In this document: one piece after another, positions 8,041-16,001 of the stretch
Numbering within the stretch: the first letter of the stretch is position 1
Layout: each line of letters starts with the position of its first letter
Source: CAYLYM01 sp964387645
GTDB lineage: Bacteria; Calditrichota; Calditrichia; RBG-13-44-9
DNA length: 20,917 bases
Assembly (NCBI GenBank): GCA_964387645.1
Contig: CAYLYM010000067.1
Location: 1-20,917 of the forward strand
Direction of reading: 5' to 3'
Notes under the pieces: model-generated
Seen by the model: only the letters and a program-made list of their open reading frames with translations
Told to the model about the DNA's origin: nothing
The model's database searches: none
Position numbers and translations under genes: made by a program

Positions 8041-9234
8041 GATATATTTGAAAAATGCATGAAATTTACCCGCGCAAAAGAAACTATGGAGCAGGGAATT
8101 TATCCTTATTTCAAACCTATCCGGGAGAATTATGGTACCCGGGTGATCATGGATGGAAAAGAAATTATCATGATCGGTTCCAACAATTACCTAGGTCTTA
8201 CCAGAGATCCACGGGTACAAGAAGCAGCTATTAAGGCTATTGAAAAATATGGAACCAGTTGCTCAGGCTCCCGGTTTTTGAATGGTACTTTAGAGCTTCA
8301 TGAAGAATTGGAAGAAAAATTAGCTAAATTTGTTCGAAAGGAAGCCGCCCTAGTATTTAGCACTGGTTATCAAACCAACCTCGGAGCTATTTCTACCTTA
8401 ATTTCCAAAAATGATGTAATTATTACTGATAAGACGAACCATGCCAGCATTTTTGATGGCATTTTTATGGCTGCGGGTATGAATATGGGTATCAACGTAA
8501 AAAGATACAGACATAATGATCTTGCTGACCTTGAACGAGTACTTTCTCGCATTAACCCCGATCAACCTAAAATCATCATTACTGATGGTGTTTTTAGCAT
8601 GGAAGGTGATGTAGCTAAACTTCCTGGAATAGTTGAACTGGCTAAAAAATATAACGCAAGAATTTATATCGATGATGCACATGGTATTGGACTATTAGGC
8701 CAAACAGGACGCGGTACTCAGGAACATTTTAATATTTGGGACGAAGTTGATTTAATTATGTGTACTTTCAGCAAATCTTTCGCTTCACTAGGCGGTTTTA
8801 TTGCTGGTAAATCCGAAGTTATTCATTATATTAAACATCATTCTAGGCCGCTTATCTTCAGTGCGGCCATGCCTCCGGCCAATATAGCTGCTGTATTAAA
8901 ATCTCTTGAAATTATTCAAAAAGAACCACAAATTGTTCATCGCCTGCAATACATTGGAAAAAAAATGATTAAAGAATACCAGGCTTTAGGTTTTAATACC
9001 GGTGAATCTGAAACACCAATTGTACCTATTATCATTGGTGATGATATAAAAACATTTCAATTCTGGAGAACCCTATTTGAAGAGGGTGTTTATACTAATC
9101 CCGTCATTTCACCAGCAGTTCCTCCTGATCGAGCTCTGTTGCGAACCTCTTACATGGCCACCCACACTGATGAAGATTTAGAAATTATTTTGGCAACATT
9201 TAAAAAAGTAGGCACAAAAATGGGTATTATTTGA
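8038..9234 (+). CDS. spt: serine palmitoyltransferase (alpha-oxoamine synthase family)
   Basis: Spt is a PLP-dependent cytoplasmic enzyme that condenses serine with a long-chain acyl thioester to give 3-ketosphinganine, the first committed step of sphingolipid synthesis. The 398-residue protein has the alpha-oxoamine synthase landmarks: SNNYLGL (48-54), GSRFLNGT (77-84), TNHAS (133-137, His135 stacking on PLP), GVFSMEGD (184-191), IDDAHG (211-216) and TFSKSFASLGGF (243-254), with Lys246 as the Schiff-base lysine. It begins with the GIYPYF motif (20-25) seen in Bacteroides-type serine palmitoyltransferases and resembles those along its whole length, rather than BioF or Kbl. It uses a TTG start behind a strong AAGGAGG. 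Its neighbour, a GNAT-type ceramide-synthase candidate 67 bp downstream, supports the assignment. Kbl or AONS activity is the main alternative. Confidence 0.9.
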   Translation: MDIFEKCMKFTRAKETMEQGIYPYFKPIRENYGTRVIMDGKEIIMIGSNNYLGLTRDPRVQEAAIKAIEKYGTSCSGSRFLNGTLELHEELEEKLAKFVRKEAALVFSTGYQTNLGAISTLISKNDVIITDKTNHASIFDGIFMAAGMNMGINVKRYRHNDLADLERVLSRINPDQPKIIITDGVFSMEGDVAKLPGIVELAKKYNARIYIDDAHGIGLLGQTGRGTQEHFNIWDEVDLIMCTFSKSFASLGGFIAGKSEVIHYIKHHSRPLIFSAAMPPANIAAVLKSLEIIQKEPQIVHRLQYIGKKMIKEYQALGFNTGESETPIVPIIIGDDIKTFQFWRTLFEEGVYTNPVISPAVPPDRALLRTSYMATHTDEDLEIILATFKKVGTKMGII

Positions 9235-9301
9235 TACCAACTGAATAAAAAAAATTTACTATATATTTCTTTTTGCTGTTTAAAATAAAAGGGCCATTCC
9301 A

Positions 9302-10426
9302 ATGAAAAATATCACAATTAAACCTGTTAAAAGTCGATCAGACTTAATGAATTTTATTAAGTTGGTATGGAAGATTAATGCTGATGATCCCAATTGGGTA
9401 CCTCCTTTGTTAATGGACAGACTAAAAGTTCTGGATAAGAAAAAGAATCCTTTCTACCAGCACGCCGAAGCTGATTTCTTCCTGGCCTATAAGAATGGTG
9501 AGATCGTAGGTCGCATTGCCGCTATCGTAAATCAAAGGCATAATGAATTTCATAATGACAATGTAGGATTTTTTGGTTTTTTAGAAGGAATAAATGACCC
9601 GGATGTTTTCAAAGCACTCCTGGACACTGCCCGAGATTGGTTAAAAGATAAGGGCAAGGATTCTATGATGGGCCCAATGAATCCCTCCACAAACGACGAG
9701 ATTGGTTTTCTGGTTAATGGCTTTGATTCCCCGCCATATTTTATGATGACCCATAATCCACCGTATTACGATACAATCATGAAACAACTAAAATATGAAA
9801 AGGTTAAAGATGTTTTGGCCTACTATGTGGACAAACAAACCATTGTAATTAGTAACAAACTCAAGCAAGTTGCTAATAATACAAAAGAAAAACATGGTGT
9901 AAAGATTAGAGCAATTGATTTAAAAAACTTTAGAGCAGAATTGGAACGTGTTCGAGAAGTCTACAATAATGCGTGGTCACAAAATTGGGGATTTGTCCCC
10001 ATGACACCTGAGGAATTTGATTTTATTGCAAACGATTTTAAAAAAATTATCGATCCAGATTTAGTGCTTATTGCAGAAATTGACGATAAACCAATCGGCT
10101 TTTCTCTCGCTCTTCCTAATTATAATGAAGTTTTTGCCAAAATCCCAAATGGCAGACTTTTCCCTACTGGCTGGCTTAAATTTTTATTAAGTAAAAATAA
10201 AATAAAAGGTCTTCGAGTTATTACCTTAGGAGTAATTCAAGAATATCAAAAATCTGGAATTGGTGGTATTTTTTACCTGGAGACGTTTGAACGTGGCGTT
10301 AAGAGAGGATATCAAAATGCCGAAATGTCCTGGGTTTTGGAAGATAATGAACTTATGAACAGGGCCGCAAAACTATTGGGTGGAAAACCATACAAAACAT
10401 ATCGAATTTACGGTTCAACTCTTTGA
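9302..10426 (+). CDS. GNAT-superfamily acyltransferase, candidate bacterial ceramide synthase (bCerS-type)
   Basis: This 374-residue protein belongs to the long GNAT-like family typified by DPNWVPP (29-35), KKNPFYQHAE (47-56), VGRIAAIVNQRHNEFH (69-84), GFFGFLE (89-95) and GPMNPSTNDEIGFLVNGF (124-141). A second acyltransferase-like half holds the acyl-CoA loop QEYQKSGIGG (313-322). Proteins of this type are recurrent neighbours of bacterial serine palmitoyltransferases. In Caulobacter a GNAT-type enzyme (bCerS) N-acylates the sphingoid base. The position just downstream of spt makes the same reaction here the best inference. The ATG follows an AAGGG ribosome site. I cannot tell acyl donor or chain length. 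The GNAT fold is firm; the ceramide role rests on family memory and context. Confidence 0.85.
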   Translation: MKNITIKPVKSRSDLMNFIKLVWKINADDPNWVPPLLMDRLKVLDKKKNPFYQHAEADFFLAYKNGEIVGRIAAIVNQRHNEFHNDNVGFFGFLEGINDPDVFKALLDTARDWLKDKGKDSMMGPMNPSTNDEIGFLVNGFDSPPYFMMTHNPPYYDTIMKQLKYEKVKDVLAYYVDKQTIVISNKLKQVANNTKEKHGVKIRAIDLKNFRAELERVREVYNNAWSQNWGFVPMTPEEFDFIANDFKKIIDPDLVLIAEIDDKPIGFSLALPNYNEVFAKIPNGRLFPTGWLKFLLSKNKIKGLRVITLGVIQEYQKSGIGGIFYLETFERGVKRGYQNAEMSWVLEDNELMNRAAKLLGGKPYKTYRIYGSTL

Positions 10427-10871
10427 TTTTATTTCATTCCAAAAATAAGGCTAAATAAGCTATCTGTATCTTTAGTTGCTTTGATATAAAGTCTCCTATG
10501 AGGGGGGTATTTATTTTTCAATAAAAGGCTTCAAAAATTTTTTACTTAGTGAAATTTTTTAAACATTATTCACAAGTTTTGCTAAAAATGTTTCCTTTGA
10601 TTTTTTAATATAAAAGAAAAAAATTAATTCCATTTTCCAAAACTTGTCAAAATTAAATAAAATTTGATTCACCATTTATATTTCTCTAACAATGTCTTAA
10701 ATATCAGTCATAAAAAATTTAAAATTGAAGAATGTGACCAACTGCAATCCTTCACTATAAAACAACTTATATTTTCTACAGAAGGAATTAAAATACTGGC
10801 ATAGTTTCTGGTTTTTCCTTAATTAGCAATTGAGGAAAAATGCTTAAGAACCAGGGAAAGGAGATAACCTT
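10427..10871. other. 445-bp spacer upstream of the GT2-like gene
   Basis: No gene or clear terminator is visible after the GNAT gene. The right end carries the hairpin at 10808-10854 and the AAGGAG ribosome site at 10857-10862, so the GT2-like gene probably has its own promoter and leader here. I see no convincing -35/-10 pair. Confidence 0.5.
10808..10854 (+). promoter_or_regulatory. leader hairpin just upstream of the ribosome site
   Basis: A 13-bp stem, TTTTTCCTTAATT pairing with AATTGAGGAAAAA around the loop AGC (10812-10840, one G-U pair), is framed by CTGG (10808-10811) and CCAG (10851-10854). It ends three to sixteen bases before the AAGGAG site of the GT2-like gene. There is no T-run after it, so it is not a classical terminator on this strand. 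It may affect translation or mRNA stability. Confidence 0.45.
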
Positions 10872-12074
10872 ATGGAGAAGGTGAATGCTAATGAAATAAA
10901 TCACGCCGATCTCATAGTCGGAATCCCTTCTTATAATGAAGCTGATAACATTTCTTTTGTCGTTCAACAATGCGATCAAGGTTTGCAAAAATATTTTTCA
11001 GATCTGAAAAGTTTGATTATTAACGTCGACAACAATTCCATCGATGATACTCGAGGTGCTTTTCTTAATACTTCAACAACCAATCCCAAAATTTACATTT
11101 CCACTCCGCCAGGTGTAAAGGGTAAAGGAAACAATTTCTATAATCTTTTTTCTAAAGTAAAAAGACTGAATGCTAAAGTGGTTGTTGTAGTTGATGCAGA
11201 TGTAACCAGCATTACGCCAGAATGGATTCGCGACCTGGCGATACCAATAATTAATAAAAAAGTAGACTTTGTTACTCCTATATATTCACGAAATGAATAT
11301 GACGGAACAATTACCAACAATATTTGTTATCCACTAATTTATGGACTTCTGGGAAAAAACATCCGTCAACCTATAGGAGGAGATTTTGCTTTTTCTGGCA
11401 ATTTATCCTCATATTATCTCAGCCAAGTATGGCATAAAACCACTCGACAATATGGCATCGATATTTTTATGACTCTTCACGCCATAACAGGCAGTTTTAA
11501 AGTAGGGCAGGTGGAATTAGGTGCGAAAATTCATAAACCTAGTGCTCCAAAATTAGGACCAATGTTTACACAGGTGGTCAGTACACTTTTTAAAATTTTG
11601 TTAGATAACAAATCTAATTGGATATATAATAACAAAATTGAAAGAATTCCTTTGTTTGGAAATCCCTCTCAAAAAACTCCACAAAACTTGAGCATCGACT
11701 ATAAGAGTATGAAAGCTACCACCATTTATGAATTTAAAATTTACAAATCCATTCTGGAAAGGTGTCTGTCACCAGAAATATTCTTCAGGATCAACAACAT
11801 GTACGAAAAAAGAAAAATTAACATAGGCGTGGATTTGTGGACTAAAATTGTCTACGATCTTTTATATGCTTACGATACAACTGATGCCAATTCCGACCTG
11901 ATTGAAGGTATGAAATCGCTTTATTTTGGTCGGGTAATTTCATTTATTAAACAAACTTTAGATATGGATCATGTATCTTGCGAAAAACAAATTCAAAGAC
12001 AAGCTCAACATTTTCATCGAATCAGGAATTATTTGATAAAAAAATACCAGAGACAACAATTAGCTGTTGCTTAA
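10872..12074 (+). CDS. GT2/GT81-like glycosyltransferase (glucosyl- or mannosylglycerate synthase-like)
   Basis: This 400-residue GT-A-fold enzyme has IVGIPSYNEADNI (15-27), IINVDNNSIDDT (49-60), GVKGKGNNF (81-89), the metal-binding DAD (108-110) in VVVVVDADV, and the block DGTITNN-ICYP (144-153) plus RQPIGGDFAFSG (165-176). This combination is characteristic of the family containing glucosyl-3-phosphoglycerate synthases and glucosylglycerate synthases, which move a sugar from a nucleotide donor to a glycerate acceptor to make compatible solutes. There are no membrane segments, so a soluble cytoplasmic enzyme is expected. It has its own strong ribosome site (AAGGAG, eight bases before the ATG) and is followed by a strong terminator. 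Nearby sphingolipid genes also make glycolipid synthesis conceivable. Exact acceptor is undetermined. Confidence 0.85.
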   Translation: MEKVNANEINHADLIVGIPSYNEADNISFVVQQCDQGLQKYFSDLKSLIINVDNNSIDDTRGAFLNTSTTNPKIYISTPPGVKGKGNNFYNLFSKVKRLNAKVVVVVDADVTSITPEWIRDLAIPIINKKVDFVTPIYSRNEYDGTITNNICYPLIYGLLGKNIRQPIGGDFAFSGNLSSYYLSQVWHKTTRQYGIDIFMTLHAITGSFKVGQVELGAKIHKPSAPKLGPMFTQVVSTLFKILLDNKSNWIYNNKIERIPLFGNPSQKTPQNLSIDYKSMKATTIYEFKIYKSILERCLSPEIFFRINNMYEKRKINIGVDLWTKIVYDLLYAYDTTDANSDLIEGMKSLYFGRVISFIKQTLDMDHVSCEKQIQRQAQHFHRIRNYLIKKYQRQQLAVA

Positions 12075-12116
12075 ACTTCTTCTTCCACTCATAAATCCTA
12101 CCTAATTAAACAGACC

Positions 12117-12150
12117 AACAGCGGGGAGCTATTTTTCCCGCTGTTTTTTT
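12117..12150 (+). terminator. rho-independent terminator after the GT2-like gene
   Basis: A 9-bp perfect stem, AACAGCGGG (12117-12125) with CCCGCTGTT (12137-12145), is directly followed by a run of T ending at 12150. It begins 42 bp after the stop codon and is oriented for the plus strand only. Confidence 0.92.
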
Positions 12151-12245
12151 ATCGCATATTTTTTAGTTGCATGATCCAGGACAATTTACCATAAAATGTT
12201 TTCAATGCCACAAAACGGATTTTTTAAAGATGTGATCGAGAATAT

Positions 12246-13026
12246 TTACATCAAATGTATGTCATCAACAGCAAATTCAACATTTTCTAATTTTAATATG
12301 ATCGGAAGGAATTCACCATCTATGTTAGCAAATCGAATATTGAATTATCGACTAATTTTCTGAGCTCGCAGGTCTTCGTAAATACCACTCTTTAAATAAC
12401 CCAAAATTTAACTGGCAGTGTCCTCTAAATCTAAAGCCAAATGGGCATCAGTAAAATCGACGCTCATTACTCCTCTATCTAAAACTTGCACACTAAATTT
12501 TATTGTCCCAATGATGTTGAAGTTGTACATGACCATGCTATCATACATGACCGATAAGAATGATATCACTGTTTGACCAGGCTCGATAGCAAATTTCTCG
12601 GGGCGAATTCATTACTGATTAAAATTTCATCAGGTTTTTATGGCAATCAACCCCTAATCAGTATCTTCTGAATATTGAACTGTTCAATTTTTCCTTCTAG
12701 ATTCTTAAATAAGTCCACTGTAAAGCCAATTCCTGGTACCTGAGCCCGCCGCTTATCCATTTTCTTTCATCAACTCAAAAAAGCCGCCAAAACGAATCCT
12801 GGATATCCAGGTTAATAATTGATACTCTTCTTTAACACAAGTTATTAAATCTTTTACACCGATTAAAGCCAGATCAATAAATTACTAATCCATATTCTCG
12901 GCATTAATACGTGGTTTACCATTTCCACATTTCCAGTGGTAAATCTAGCATTGTAATCCACCAGATTATGTACGCTTCACTTGTCACAACAGATAAAAAT
13001 CTTCTTAAATCCTCTTTAAAAACCAT
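12246..13026 (-). pseudogene. decayed FtsX/LolC-E-type permease, paralogue of the gene at 17167-18441
   Basis: No intact frame exists, but the minus strand in three frames yields segments collinear with residues 46-270 of the intact permease at 17167-18441. DYNARFTTGNVEMV matches its ENNARFSAGHVKIT; DLALIGVKDLI matches ELALLGIDSLI; TWISRIRFGGFFEL matches CWTPRIHFGGLLDI; TVDLFKNLEGKIEQFN matches AVDLVNPNSLEKKNLN; ILISNEFA matches MLIAEDFA; MVMYNFNIIGTIKF and LDRGVMS match MVMQNFTIVGTVKF and LDRGAVI. Several frameshifts and stops separate them. The likely start is the ATG at 13026 (MVFKEDLRRF), with the first membrane helix mostly deleted. The C-terminal three-helix part is missing. Divergence shows it is a paralogue, not a fresh duplicate. 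No partner ATPase remnant was seen. Confidence 0.85.
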
Positions 13027-13092
13027 TTGATAAAAAAGTAATTCTTACGACCAACAAATCTCCAGATTTTTCTCCCAATCAAAATTTATTTG

Positions 13093-13121
13093 TTGACTAT
13101 CATTAAACAAAAGATTATATT
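13093..13121 (+). promoter_or_regulatory. sigma70-type promoter for the TetR gene
   Basis: TTGACT (13093-13098) and TATATT (13116-13121) are separated by exactly 17 bases and lie 45 bp before the ATG of the TetR gene. An imperfect inverted repeat, TTTGTT (13089-13094) with AACAAA (13106-13111), overlaps the -35 box and could serve as an autoregulatory operator. Confidence 0.6.
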
Positions 13122-13166
13122 TTATACGATTAATGTATTTAAAAACCATATTCGTAAATATAAAAA

Positions 13167-13760
13167 ATGAGAGTAAGCAATAATCTTAAACCAAAATCTT
13201 CTAAAATAAATCAAATCTTGAAAACCGCTCGAGAATTATTTTTCCGTTACGGCATTAAGCGTGTTTCGGTTGAAGAAATTTGCCGCACTGCTAGTGTAAG
13301 CAAAATGACCTTTTACAAATATTTTAAAAATAAAATCGACCTGGTGAAAACACTAATGGATAAAATTTACGAACAGGCCATGACAGAGTATCATCAGATT
13401 ATGGCAGAACCGATTCCTTATTCGAAAAAGATAGAAAAAACCATTCAATGGAAATTGCAGTGGCAGAAAGAGATTAGCCAGGAATTTATCAAAGATTTCC
13501 TGTTTTCAGAAAATCAGGATCTGTATCAGTTTTATCAGCAAAAAAGAAAAATCATACTGAAAAAGCTTCTCGTAGATTACCAGGAGGCTCAAAAAAAGGG
13601 TTATATCCGAAAGGACATTAAACCGGAATTTATTCTTTACATAATCAATAAATTGACTGACTTTTACGATGACAATGTGCTTTTGAATATGTATGATTCA
13701 CCTGCAGAACTGACGAGAGAGGTGCTGAATTTTTTCTTCTACGGGATTTTAGAAAAATGA
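13167..13760 (+). CDS. TetR/AcrR-family transcriptional regulator
   Basis: The 197-residue protein has the normal TetR length. The N-terminal helix-turn-helix domain runs over about residues 13-58: ILKTARELFFRYGIKRVSVE, EICRTASVSKMTFYKYFKNK, with SKMTFYKYF as the recognition helix. The C-terminal ligand-binding and dimer domain (about 60-197) is all-helical and unlike any subfamily I know. It lies 306 bp upstream of the envelope-export operon on the same strand, so it probably represses that operon and perhaps itself; the inducer is unknown. A near-consensus promoter precedes it, but no good Shine-Dalgarno sequence is seen before the ATG. Confidence 0.9.
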   Translation: MRVSNNLKPKSSKINQILKTARELFFRYGIKRVSVEEICRTASVSKMTFYKYFKNKIDLVKTLMDKIYEQAMTEYHQIMAEPIPYSKKIEKTIQWKLQWQKEISQEFIKDFLFSENQDLYQFYQQKRKIILKKLLVDYQEAQKKGYIRKDIKPEFILYIINKLTDFYDDNVLLNMYDSPAELTREVLNFFFYGILEK

Positions 13761-14066
13761 ATTTAGGGAATATAGGTTTCGAAATTGGATGCTACAATAA
13801 ATTGAAGTATTAGTTCAATATTTTCTCCATAATTTATCATGATAACTAATTCCAGAAAAATATCCAGAGTTCGTTTCAATGGTGTTCAAAACGTTTATAT
13901 TATATCGCTTATATTTTAAAATTTTAAGTACTACACATTTTACTCACAGTATTTAATAAATTTGCTCAATCAATTGAGTAGATTGTAAACCATTGATATG
14001 TGTAACTTTTTGATTGAGTATTTCATATTATCGCGTAAATCGCGACAAAATGACTGGACCTTGTTG
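13761..14066. other. 306-bp promoter/operator region of the envelope-export operon
   Basis: No gene is apparent. The right part holds related sites around 13963-14020 (see the operator entry). A sequence TTGAGT (13974-13979), followed after 17 bases by TATGTG, is a weak promoter candidate overlapping those sites. Confidence 0.45.
13963..14020. promoter_or_regulatory. candidate operator sites (inverted and direct repeats) for the TetR regulator
   Basis: CTCAAT-CA-ATTGAG (13965-13978) is a perfect inverted repeat with a 2-base spacer. Its two half-sites and a third site form a set: TGATTGAGCA on the minus strand (13963-13972), CAATTGAGTA (13971-13980) and TGATTGAGTA (14011-14020). They sit about 47-104 bp before the beta-barrel gene, where a repressor from the neighbouring TetR gene would be expected to bind. 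Confidence 0.35.
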
Positions 14067-15194
14067 ATGACCAAAAAGTTTTTCTTAATAGTATTTTCTG
14101 GACTGTTTTTCTTAAATGTTTCATTTGCTAAGGTTAATTTCAAGGGACAATTTTCTGGGACAGTAGTAGCAAATCAAGACCGTTACAAAGATCAATTTAT
14201 CGGAATGCGCTACATTCCAGAGTTGTTCATTACAACAAATTCGAATTTTGATTTCGATATTTCTTTGAATAGTTACAGCAATTATTATGGGACTTCTTTG
14301 TCAGATTACCAGACAGAATCGAAAGTGAAAATGTACCGTCTCTGGCTACGTTATTCACAGGAGCAATATGAAATCAGGTTTGGTTTGCAAAAGATAAATT
14401 TCGGTCCTGCGCTTTTGCTACGTTCGCTAATGTGGTTTGACCGTACAGATCAGCGTGATCCTCTTCAGTTAACAGATGGCGTCTGGGGTCTGTTGCTTCG
14501 TTACTATTTTTTGAACAATGCAAACATCTGGTTGTGGACGCTTTATGGGAACAATAAAACCAAAGGTTGGGAAATTTTTCCCACTGCCAAAACCGTTCCA
14601 GAGTACGGCGCGCGAATTCAACTTCCTTTAATCGGCGGTGAACTTGCGGCAATAGCACATTTCCGGAAAGCGCAGTTAGGGAAAAAATTTATTTTGAATC
14701 AAGGCATAAAAAGTTCAAATTTTCATGAAACACGATGGGCATTGGACGGAAAATGGGATGTGGGCGTTGGAATCTGGTTTGAAGCAGCAACAGTTCACCA
14801 GCATGAAGGAACAATTCCTTTGAATTATCAGACGATGATTACCATAGGTTCTGATTATACCTTCCCGATAGGAAATGGCTTGCATCTTCTTGGAGAACAG
14901 TTTCAGCTCAAATATAGTAATAAAATTTTTAGGAATGGTGAAAAGCTTGATTTTTCCGCAATACTATTCGATTATCCACTCGGTTTGATAGATCAAATTT
15001 TTGGATTTGTTTATTATGATTGGAAAAATAAAGACTTTTATCGACTCTTTCGTTGGCAACGCACATACGATAATTGGAGCTGGCACTTGATGGTTTTCTG
15101 GAATCCGGAAAGGAATCAGCTTCCCGGCGAAATGAATTCACAAATGGTATTTTCGGGAAAAGGTTTAATGCTAATAGCTGTTCTTAACCATTGA
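14067..15194 (+). CDS. outer-membrane beta-barrel protein of the export operon
   Basis: I start at the ATG at 14067 (375 residues) because it opens a clean signal peptide, MTKKFFLIVFSGLFFLNVSFA, with a likely cut after SFA; a 23-codon upstream extension lacks signal features. The mature protein has alternating polar and aromatic residues in many short strands (for example FDFDISLNSYSNYYG and YRLWLRYSQEQYEIRFGLQK), typical of a 14-18-strand barrel. The family is not recognised. It is the first gene of a presumed operon whose next gene begins 81 bp downstream, so it may be the outer-membrane part or end-point of the export system. Confidence 0.8.
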   Translation: MTKKFFLIVFSGLFFLNVSFAKVNFKGQFSGTVVANQDRYKDQFIGMRYIPELFITTNSNFDFDISLNSYSNYYGTSLSDYQTESKVKMYRLWLRYSQEQYEIRFGLQKINFGPALLLRSLMWFDRTDQRDPLQLTDGVWGLLLRYYFLNNANIWLWTLYGNNKTKGWEIFPTAKTVPEYGARIQLPLIGGELAAIAHFRKAQLGKKFILNQGIKSSNFHETRWALDGKWDVGVGIWFEAATVHQHEGTIPLNYQTMITIGSDYTFPIGNGLHLLGEQFQLKYSNKIFRNGEKLDFSAILFDYPLGLIDQIFGFVYYDWKNKDFYRLFRWQRTYDNWSWHLMVFWNPERNQLPGEMNSQMVFSGKGLMLIAVLNH

Positions 15195-15275
15195 GTTTCT
15201 ATTTTAACTTATAAAATTAAGCGCTTAGTTTTTAAAACAACAGATGACTAATCATCAATTGAAATAGGATTGGTT

Positions 15276-16001
15276 ATGGAAAAAAAATTGCTGGTTCAAT
15301 TAAAGAGTTTAACAAAACGCTATCCTATGGGAGAAAAGGAATTTCCTGCGCTGAAAAATATTAGCCTTGAAATTAAGGAAGGAGAATTTGTCGGTATCGT
15401 AGGTCCCAGCGGTTCCGGAAAAACTACGCTGTTGAACATCATTGGTACGTTGGACGTGCCAACTGAAGGACAAGTGATTGTTCTGGGAAAAGATGTATCT
15501 AAACTTTCAGGAAAAGAAGCAGCAGACATCCGTAATAAGTATATCGGCTTTATTTTTCAGACTTTCAATTTGCTGCCGGTTTACACGGTATTTGAAAATG
15601 TTGAATTTCCCTTGCTCTTACAAAAGGTTCCTGCTTCCGAACGGAAAAAGCGAGTCATGGAGGCGCTAGAGTGGGTTAGATTATCTGACAAAGCAAAATC
15701 TAAACCGGCTCAGCTTTCTGGTGGAGAATGCCAGCGGGTAGCCGTGGCGCGCGCTATGGTGAAAAGACCGGCGCTGGTGCTTGCGGATGAACCTACAGCA
15801 AATTTGGACGCGGAAAATTCCCACAATATTTTACAAACCATGGTAAAGTTGAATCAGATGTTAAAAACAACTTTCATTTTTGCCACACATGATGAAAAAG
15901 TGATTCAGTATTTGCGTCGCAAGATTTCCCTGTTTGACGGGAAACTTGCCAAAGATGAAGTCGTAGAACCTGTTTACAAAGCAGGAGAAAGAAAATTATG
16001 A
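15276..16001 (+). CDS. ABC transporter ATPase, LolD/MacB type
   Basis: The ATG at 15276 (241 residues) lies seven bases after AGGA; a TTG two codons upstream is a poorer start. All ABC motifs are intact: Walker A GPSGSGKTT (43-51), Q-loop FQTFNLLP (94-101), signature LSGGECQR (147-154), Walker B LVLADEP (167-173) and switch histidine THDEK (204-208). FQTFNLLP and the short length without a fused domain place it in the LolD/FtsE/MacB group of mechanotransmission transporters, which drive periplasmic proteins rather than import substrates across the inner membrane. Its stop overlaps the next start (ATGA at 15998). The signature has C where Q is usual, a tolerated change. Confidence 0.93.
   Translation: MEKKLLVQLKSLTKRYPMGEKEFPALKNISLEIKEGEFVGIVGPSGSGKTTLLNIIGTLDVPTEGQVIVLGKDVSKLSGKEAADIRNKYIGFIFQTFNLLPVYTVFENVEFPLLLQKVPASERKKRVMEALEWVRLSDKAKSKPAQLSGGECQRVAVARAMVKRPALVLADEPTANLDAENSHNILQTMVKLNQMLKTTFIFATHDEKVIQYLRRKISLFDGKLAKDEVVEPVYKAGERKL

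Noticed and set aside
8370..8682. Minus-strand open frames inside spt
   Set aside because: They are shadows of a strongly conserved plus-strand gene and have no independent support.
10499..10520. Possible terminator (CTCCTATGAG followed by a G-run and T-rich tract) after the GNAT gene
   Set aside because: The stem is only three base pairs; no stable hairpin results.
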